NCBI GenBank assembly: GCA_016195385.1
Contig: JACPZS010000228.1
Coordinates: 1 to 41,101, forward strand
Source of the DNA: Verrucomicrobiota bacterium
GTDB taxonomy: Bacteria > Verrucomicrobiota > Verrucomicrobiia > Limisphaerales > JACPZS01
DNA length: 41,101 nucleotides
Direction of reading: 5' to 3'
A program made the position numbers and the translations under genes. This document shows positions 35,941 through 41,101 of this stretch, one piece after another (position 1 is the stretch's first letter; the number at the start of each line of letters is the position of its first letter). Under the pieces are notes generated by a model. It had not been told where the DNA came from, did no database searches, and saw nothing but the letters and a program-made list of their open reading frames with translations.

Positions 35941-36695
35941 TTTTGATTTTCGACATCGGCAACACGCACACGCACCTCGGCCTCGCGAATGCGAAGCGCG
36001 TGCTGCGCCAAGCAAACATCCCAACGGCGAGTTGGTTCGATGAAACCGCCGACGCTCTCGTAAAAAAATTTCTGAGCCGCTCAAATGTGGAAGGCGCGGC
36101 GCTGTGCAGCGTTGTGCCGCGCGCGACGCCGCTGATCCAACGAGCCGCCAAAAGATTTTGGAAAGTGGATTGCCTGCCACTGACGCCGCAAACCATTCGT
36201 GGGGTCGGCATCGACTATCCGAAACCCGAGACGATTGGCCCGGATCGGCTGGCGAATGCCGTCGCCGCGAAACATCACTTCGGCGCGCCGGTGGTCGTGG
36301 TGGATTTCGGCACTGCGGTCACATTCGACGTGGTGAATCGCGCGGGCAATTACGCCGGCGGCATCATCGCGCCGGGGCTTTCGGCGATGACGAGTTATCT
36401 GCACGAAAAGACGGCGCTGCTGCCCGCGATTGAAATCCGCGAGACGAGCGCCGTCATCGGCAAGAGCACGAGCGAGGCGATGTTGGTTGGCGCGGTGCAT
36501 GGTTATCGCGGGTTGGTGCGCGAGTTGATTGGCGAATTGAAGCGCGAACTGAAATGTCCGCGTCTGCCGGTGATCGCGACCGGCGGATGCGCGAAATTGA
36601 TTGCGGCGAAACTGCCGGAGATTACCACGGTGTCGCCGCTGCTCACCTTGGAAGGATTGCGGCTCGTGTGGATAGCGCATCAGTGTGGCGAGTGA
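35937..36695 (+). CDS. coaX: Type III pantothenate kinase
   Basis: 252 residues from the ATG at 35937, which overlaps the birA stop in an ATGA. It performs the first step of coenzyme A synthesis. Signature motifs of the ASKHA fold are present: phosphate-binding IFDIGNTHTHLGL, GVGIDYPKPETIGPDRLAN, VVDFGTAVTFDVV and GGIIAPG, with the TGGCA segment near the C-terminus. CoaX is insensitive to CoA feedback in characterised members and usually needs a monovalent cation. The pairing of birA with coaX is common in bacteria. Confidence 0.96.
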   Translation: MILIFDIGNTHTHLGLANAKRVLRQANIPTASWFDETADALVKKFLSRSNVEGAALCSVVPRATPLIQRAAKRFWKVDCLPLTPQTIRGVGIDYPKPETIGPDRLANAVAAKHHFGAPVVVVDFGTAVTFDVVNRAGNYAGGIIAPGLSAMTSYLHEKTALLPAIEIRETSAVIGKSTSEAMLVGAVHGYRGLVRELIGELKRELKCPRLPVIATGGCAKLIAAKLPEITTVSPLLTLEGLRLVWIAHQCGE

Positions 36696-36757
36696 TCGCT
36701 TCACGCTACGCGAACACGAGCGCATCTCAATTTCTAGCAAGGCAGGATTGGGTTTCG

Positions 36758-36846
36758 CATTAGCACCCAGCTTTAGCTGGGTGGCAATCTGAAGCGGTTA
36801 TCCCGCCGTCCGTCGCTGATCACCCAGCTAAAGCTGGGTGCTAATG
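36758..36846. repeat. REP-like inverted pair (two hairpins facing each other)
   Basis: A 26-bp arm at 36758-36783 is repeated perfectly in inverted orientation at 36821-36846, with 37 bp between them. Each arm contains its own palindrome, CACCCAGCT-TT-AGCTGGGTG on the left (36764-36783) and the complement on the right (36821-36840), preceded or followed by CATTAG/CTAATG. The structure is that of a BIME: two REP units head to head, next to the 3' end of coaX. It may act as terminator or mRNA-end stabiliser, and such units are usually spread by a REP-associated transposase. Confidence 0.75.
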
Positions 36847-36947
36847 AGAGCAAGCGGATCGGTTGCAAGAAAGTGAGATGCGCCATGCGAACACCGATGT
36901 TGCACTTTGAACTTTGAACTCGCAGTCCCGGCCGCCATAGTCCGCGC

Positions 36948-37838
36948 ATGTCTGAAGCTCCTGTGCTGAATCTCGATCTGCCCGGCATCCGCAAAATCAA
37001 AAGTGGAAAAGTCCGCGAGATTTTTGACCTCGGAGATCGACTGTTGTTTGTCGCCACCGACCGCATCTCCGCGTTCGATTGCATCATGCCTAACGGCATT
37101 CCGCGCAAAGGCGAAGTGCTCACGCAGCTCTCGCATTTCTGGTTCGACCAAACCGAGAGCATCGTCCCAAACCATCGACTCGCAAAGGCAAACGATCCGT
37201 TGCCCGCGCAACTGCAACCCTTCGCCGCCCAACTCGCGCTGCGCAGCATGATCGTAAAAAAAGCGCAGCCGCTCACCATTGAATGCGTCGTGCGCGGTTA
37301 TCTCGCGGGTTCGGGTTGGAAGGAATACCGGCAACAGCAAACCGTCTGCGGCATCAAACTGCCGGCCGGATTGGTCGAATCGTCCGAGTTGCCCGAACCT
37401 ATCTTCACGCCCGCGACCAAGGCGGAGTCAGGGCACGACATAAATATCCCTTTCGACGAAGCTGCGGAATTAGTCGGCGCGGAGTTTGCGGAAAAAGCGC
37501 GCGCCGCGAGTTTGAAAATTTATTCCTTCGCCCGCGCCTACGCGCGTGAACGCGGCATCATCATCGCTGACACCAAATTTGAATTCGGCGTGTTCGATGG
37601 GCAGTTGATTTTGATCGACGAAGTGATGACGCCCGACTCCTCGCGCTTCTGGCCCGCCGATAAATATCAACCGTGCCGCAGCCAGCCGAGCTTCGACAAA
37701 CAATTCGTTCGCGACTACCTCGAAACGCTCGACTGGAACAAAACGCCGCCCGCGCCCGCGCTGCCGCCGGAGATCGTGGCCAAAACGCAGGCCAAGTATC
37801 TGGAAGCATTTGAACGGCTGACCGGTCGCCGCCTCTGA
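36948..37838 (+). CDS. purC: Phosphoribosylaminoimidazole-succinocarboxamide synthase (SAICAR synthase)
   Basis: 296 residues. It joins CAIR and aspartate with ATP in purine synthesis. Motifs: the N-terminal [25 protein letters not shown], the substrate-binding [43 protein letters not shown] and [14 protein letters not shown], and the end [11 protein letters not shown]. It has the longer eukaryote-like/SAICAR form of about 300 residues. It stands alone after the REP-like pair; other pur genes are not in the window. Confidence 0.96.
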   Translation: MSEAPVLNLDLPGIRKIKSGKVREIFDLGDRLLFVATDRISAFDCIMPNGIPRKGEVLTQLSHFWFDQTESIVPNHRLAKANDPLPAQLQPFAAQLALRSMIVKKAQPLTIECVVRGYLAGSGWKEYRQQQTVCGIKLPAGLVESSELPEPIFTPATKAESGHDINIPFDEAAELVGAEFAEKARAASLKIYSFARAYARERGIIIADTKFEFGVFDGQLILIDEVMTPDSSRFWPADKYQPCRSQPSFDKQFVRDYLETLDWNKTPPAPALPPEIVAKTQAKYLEAFERLTGRRL

Positions 37839-37857
37839 AAAAACTCAGGCCGCGCCA

Positions 37858-38232
37858 ATGTCAAAATTTTCACTCAAGCCCACGCACAAGGCCGTAACCG
37901 CCTACTACGAGTCGCTCGCCAAATTCGCCAGACTTGGCGTCAAACACGAAACTGCCGTCCGCTCCGCGTTTCAGGAACTGCTCGAATCCTGCGCCCGGCA
38001 GTTCAATTGGAAGCTCGTCCCTGAATACGGCATCAAACGCAAAGGCCAGGCTGACGCGAAAGCCGACGGCGCGTTGCTCGACAACTACGGTCTCAATCAC
38101 GGCCTCTGGGAAGCCAAGGATTCCGACGACGACCTCGACAAGGAAATCAAACACAAGTTCTCTATCGGCTACCCCAAGCAGAACATCCTTTTCTGGCAGC
38201 CCGACCGAGCCGTACTCGTTTTGCCGCTCTAA
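37858..38232 (+). pseudogene. Type ISP restriction enzyme N-terminal nuclease fragment (copy 1)
   Basis: 124 residues matching only the N-terminus of the large type ISP restriction-modification proteins: KPTHKAVTAYYESLAKFARL, KHETAVRSAFQELLESCARQ, WKLVPEYGIKRKGQ, then the nuclease-type motif DGALLD...WEAKDSDDDLDKE. The Mrr-like D...ExK residues are kept, but the frame ends at RAVLVLPL, where the full protein would run on into helicase and methylase domains. None of these follow. Two more decayed copies of the same start lie downstream. It could still express a small nuclease domain, but it is most likely a remnant. Confidence 0.75.
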
Positions 38233-38363
38233 AAGATCGACGCTCGCGAAGACGCTCACTCTCCCGAACGTATGTTCTGCGTTACACGGGCACAGGTGAA
38301 GAAAATGAAGCGCGCGAACAGAAGCCCTCGCCAAGGCATTACTGAACTGGTAGAACTTCTGTC

Positions 38364-38528
38364 ATGCCGGGTCTGGAACCCAAGTCACCGATCAAGTTCG
38401 ACGAACGCTACTCCGCAGCACTGCTCCGGTTCGACGACTTTGGCATCCGCCACGAAGGCGCAGCCGAGTCCGCCTTCCGTTCCCTCTCCACTCCGACCGG
38501 AAGGCATCAACGTGAGGTCTCGATCTGA
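38364..38528 (+). pseudogene. Type ISP restriction enzyme N-terminal fragment (copy 2)
   Basis: A 54-codon frame beginning MPGLEPKSP. Its FDERYSAALLRFDDFGIRHE and AAESAFRSL align with YYESLAKFARLGVKHE and AVRSAFQEL of copy 1, so it is a second, diverged copy of the same N-terminus. Homology ends at about residue 42 and the frame stops 10 bp before the next gene. It is too short to function. Confidence 0.6.
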
Positions 38529-38537
38529 GGCTCACCT

Positions 38538-39125
38538 ATGAACGACGACCAACTATTCCGGCTTATCCTTCTCGCTGGTTTCGTCATCTTCATGCCGATT
38601 GGAATTTATCATCGGCTGAAGGCGCGCACGGGCGAGAAACTCGACCGCCGGCAGGAAGGCCTCTTCATCATGATCACGTTGCGGCTGGTTGGCGTCGCGG
38701 GAACGACTGGCCTGATCGCGTACCTCAGCAACCCCGCCTGCATGGCCTGGGCGACGGTGCCGCTGCCGGTCTGGCTGCGCTGGATGGGTGTGGGCCTTGC
38801 TTTGATCGCCGGACTGCTGCTCGTGTGGATGTTCCGCACCTTGGGCAGGAACTTGACCGACACGGTGGTGACGAGGATGCAGCACACTCTGGTGACCACG
38901 GGTACTTACCGCTGGGTCCGGCATCCCTTTTACTCATCGGCCGCATTGCTGATCCTCGGCAGCTCCCTCGTCGCGGCCAACTGGTTTTTCTTTGTGGCAG
39001 GCTGCCTCATGTTCCTGCTGCTGGCACTCCGCACTCGGAGGGAAGAGGAACATCTCATCGCCAGATTCGGTGACGACTATCGGAATTACATGCAGCGAAC
39101 CGGCCGGTTCGTGCCTCGCCTGTAA
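38538..39125 (+). CDS. Isoprenylcysteine carboxyl methyltransferase-like membrane protein
   Basis: A 195-residue integral membrane protein with about five helices and the C-terminal ICMT/PEMT core: TGTYRWVRHPFYSS (SAM-binding region), a hydrophobic hairpin, then RTRREEEHLIARFGDDYRNY and a final RTGRFVPRL. Bacterial members methylate various lipid or isoprenoid-type substrates; the substrate here is unknown. The gene is intact although it lies between decayed restriction-enzyme fragments on both sides. Confidence 0.88.
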   Translation: MNDDQLFRLILLAGFVIFMPIGIYHRLKARTGEKLDRRQEGLFIMITLRLVGVAGTTGLIAYLSNPACMAWATVPLPVWLRWMGVGLALIAGLLLVWMFRTLGRNLTDTVVTRMQHTLVTTGTYRWVRHPFYSSAALLILGSSLVAANWFFFVAGCLMFLLLALRTRREEEHLIARFGDDYRNYMQRTGRFVPRL

Positions 39126-39164
39126 CCGCTCGCGCCTGAACGTTCGACCTGCTACAATGCAGCC

Positions 39165-39265
39165 ATGCCGGGCCTGACCCCAAGCCATCGCACAAACCCA
39201 TTAGCGCGTATTGCGATTCCCTCGCCAAGTTTGCCATGCTCGCGCCGCCCGCCGACGGCGGCTGA
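39165..39265 (+). pseudogene. Type ISP restriction enzyme N-terminal fragment (copy 3, frameshifted)
   Basis: The start ATG (39165) encodes MPGLTP, almost the same as the start of copy 2. A shift into another frame at 39182 then gives KPSHKPISAYCDSLAKFAML, aligning with KPTHKAVTAYYESLAKFARL of copy 1, before a stop at 39263. The frameshift and early stop make it non-functional. Confidence 0.6.
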
Positions 39266-39600
39266 TGCGACTGAATTTGCCGTTGCTGCGGAGCTTGTGC
39301 TTCCGCAGTCCTTGCTCTACAAAGATTCCACTCGTAACCGAACTGAAGGCCGATATGTGGAGATTGCCAACCGTAATACGAAAAGCGAAAACACGAGTGG
39401 CAAACACCTCGCCGTGGGAATCGGACTGCGGCGGTGTGCAAAGCACCAGCCGCAGTGCCCGCGAAATTGGACCGCCTCGCTTTCAATTACCCCGCTGCGA
39501 TTCTCCGCTTCCTTCCCGCGACAAGGCCATGCGTCTTGCAGAAACCCTCGCCCACATCGCCGGGCAACTGCGCCAAGGTAAATTCGCCGGCTCGCTGGCG

Positions 39601-40947
39601 ATGCCGCGAGGTGTGCTGTCGCAATTATTCCTCATCACCCTTCTGAGCGTCGCCATCGCGGGATGCAACCGGCAATCGGACGTGCCCACCCAAAGCCGCA
39701 AGGCACAGCTTGAGAACCGTCAAGGCGAGCTTCCCGTCAGGAGTCTCGCGCCGGCTGTCGCCCCACCGAATCCAGATCCGGTCGCTATTCCTCAAGGCGC
39801 AGCGGCCAATGCTCAAAAGGTCCCCGGCAACAAGCTGCCGCTCTATGAACTCAAGATGGACCCCAAGGATGTCGCAGCGCTGGAGCGCAACCCCGATTCG
39901 GGCGAGACGCATCCCGCCACGTTCATCGCCGATGGCGAAGTCTATCCGAACGTGCAAGTCCGCTTTCGCGGAGAATGGGCGCGCTCCTGGCCCAAGAAAC
40001 CGCTCAAGATTTTCTTCAGCCGCGCCAAGCCCTTTCAAGGGCACCACAGCCTGAACCTGAATTCCGCCTGGCGCGATGCCGCGTTCGTGCGCGAGACCCT
40101 CGCCTACCACGTCTATGCAGCGTGCGGCGTGCCGGCCTCCCGGTCGCGCATGGTGCGCCTGTACCTGAACGGCCAGTTCCGCGGCCTGTACGCGGAAGTC
40201 GAACAGGTGGACAAGCCGCTCCTCAAGCGGTTCAATCTCAAGGGTGCCTCGCTGTTCAAGGCCATGTCCGACGAGGACCAGGCCGACGAACGCGACCACG
40301 GCAGCGAAGCCGCCTTCGCCCGGCACTACTCGAACGAGTCGCAGAAAACCAACGGCCTCCACGAACTCCAACTCTTTTGCCACGAACTTGCGCTCGCCCC
40401 GAACACGCTTGATTTCTTTACCCGCCAAGTGGATCTCGAAAAATACATCAACTACCTGGCCGCGACCGTCCTGATTCAACACTGGGATTGTTTCAATAAA
40501 AACCATTTTCTCATCCATGACCGCTCCGGCTCGGGAAAATGGTTGGCGCTGCCCTGGGATCTCGACCGCACCTTTGGCGATCATTGGAACCAGTCTTTCG
40601 ACAGCGCCAATCTTTCCATTCTCTTGGGCACGCGCCGCGCGCCCGGGCCCACGGGTTGGAACCGGCTCCAGGACCGCTTCTTCAGCGAGCCAACTCTGCG
40701 GGCGCGATTCCTGGATCGACTCGCCGAACTGCTCGAAAAAGAATTCACCACCCAGAAACTTTTTCCCGTCCTCGATCGACTTGAAACCGCCATGGGACCG
40801 GATGCGGCACTGGACCGGCGGCGCTGGCCCGGCCCGGCCGGGGATCTTCATAACGGCATTGCCGGAGTCAAAAGCTACATCGAACGGCGCAGAGTTTTTT
40901 TGCAGCGCGAGCTGACGCAGCTCCGGCAAGCCAAGTCCGTTCCGTAA
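39601..40947 (+). CDS. CotH-family lipoprotein
   Basis: About 448 residues from ATG 39601, chosen because it begins a lipoprotein signal peptide whose lipobox is AIAGC; an ATG at 39529 would add 24 residues. After a proline-rich linker comes a CotH domain: LYELKMDPKDVAALERNP, VQVRFRGEWARSWPKKPLKI, the Asp296/Asn301 segment DCFNKNHFLI and PWDLDRTFGD (Asp320 and Asp322), the metal-binding part of this atypical kinase-like fold. CotH of spore coats phosphorylates proteins; bacterial homologues are often secreted with Ig domains. The lipid anchor places it in the envelope. Kinase activity is possible but untested. Confidence 0.85.
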   Translation: MPRGVLSQLFLITLLSVAIAGCNRQSDVPTQSRKAQLENRQGELPVRSLAPAVAPPNPDPVAIPQGAAANAQKVPGNKLPLYELKMDPKDVAALERNPDSGETHPATFIADGEVYPNVQVRFRGEWARSWPKKPLKIFFSRAKPFQGHHSLNLNSAWRDAAFVRETLAYHVYAACGVPASRSRMVRLYLNGQFRGLYAEVEQVDKPLLKRFNLKGASLFKAMSDEDQADERDHGSEAAFARHYSNESQKTNGLHELQLFCHELALAPNTLDFFTRQVDLEKYINYLAATVLIQHWDCFNKNHFLIHDRSGSGKWLALPWDLDRTFGDHWNQSFDSANLSILLGTRRAPGPTGWNRLQDRFFSEPTLRARFLDRLAELLEKEFTTQKLFPVLDRLETAMGPDAALDRRRWPGPAGDLHNGIAGVKSYIERRRVFLQRELTQLRQAKSVP

Positions 40948-41101
40948 CGGTTAGGCCAGAGAAAATCGTGTCAAAACTCTTTAGAAATGTCCCCTAGTTA
41001 ACTCACGAGAGAATGTCCCCTTTGTTGTTGGTTGTTCCTGGTCTGCTTTCCTCGGCTGGGGGTGCGGGACGCAGGGAGGCCGGAGCGTAGCGCAGGCCGA
41101 C
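40948..41101. other. Intergenic edge with short direct repeats, possible mobile-element end
   Basis: No gene is seen in the last 154 bp. AATGTCCCCT occurs twice (40986-40995 and 41012-41021), 26 bp apart start to start. Similar short repeats are found inside the ends of some insertion sequences with DDE integrase-type transposases. The element itself would lie beyond the edge. Confidence 0.3.

Noticed and set aside
1..41101. CRISPR arrays, rRNA and tRNA genes.
   Set aside because: No regularly spaced direct repeats and no recognisable rRNA or tRNA cloverleaf sequences were seen when reading the intergenic regions.

Overview
The window most likely comes from a Gram-negative Verrucomicrobiota bacterium, probably of the Pedosphaera/Limisphaerales type. 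This is inferred from gene content, not from a marker gene. The evidence is an LptD homologue (outer membrane with LPS), a pseudopilin of the H-X9-DG type, a secreted DUF1549/DUF1553 protein, secreted NIPSNAP and DUF3616 proteins, a Gfo/Idh/MocA dehydrogenase beside MFS transporters, and large Ig-fold secreted proteins. DNA is GC-rich, with a visibly AT-richer island near 11.0-12.3 kb. Few genes have a clear Shine-Dalgarno sequence. I saw no rRNA, tRNA or CRISPR array.

Layout. 0-3.6 kb: a three-gene signalling operon (hybrid histidine kinase cut by the window edge, single-domain response regulator, receiver-linked class III nucleotidyl cyclase). 3.6-12.8 kb: envelope and secreted proteins (LptD, a small membrane protein, a pseudopilin, DUF3616, a double NIPSNAP protein, a family 2 glycosyltransferase, a conserved hypothetical, an Ig-fold protein, a BamE-like protein). 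12.9-20.1 kb: a CobA-HemD fusion, a tight pair made of a TIR/AAA-like ATPase and a four-helix membrane protein, an M19 dipeptidase and NAD-dependent DNA ligase. 20.3-24.8 kb: a long imperfect RNA/DNA hairpin, then a 1430-residue secreted protein carrying a lysyl oxidase domain. 25.1-29.4 kb: an oxidoreductase and two different MFS transporters in an operon. 29.4-33.9 kb: a DUF1549/DUF1553 protein followed 9 bp later by a secreted caspase-fold protein, with a remnant of a second DUF1553 gene beyond it. 34.0-37.8 kb: a cofactor/nucleotide cluster (nadC, birA, coaX, purC) interrupted by a REP-like inverted pair. 37.8-41.1 kb: three decayed copies of a type ISP restriction enzyme N-terminus around an ICMT-like methyltransferase gene, then a CotH-family lipoprotein, and repeats at the edge that look like the end of a mobile element.

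Most notable: (1) the lysyl oxidase domain keeps the three copper histidines and both residues that form the lysine tyrosylquinone cofactor in animals; (2) the TIR/AAA plus membrane-protein pair is a possible immune-type module; (3) a clan CD cysteine-protease fold is coupled to a DUF1549/1553 protein; (4) the restriction-enzyme graveyard and the REP-like and long-hairpin elements are structure that ordinary gene calls would miss. Three otherwise unrelated secreted proteins share a short C-terminal module with a terminal aromatic-aromatic-Arg signature.
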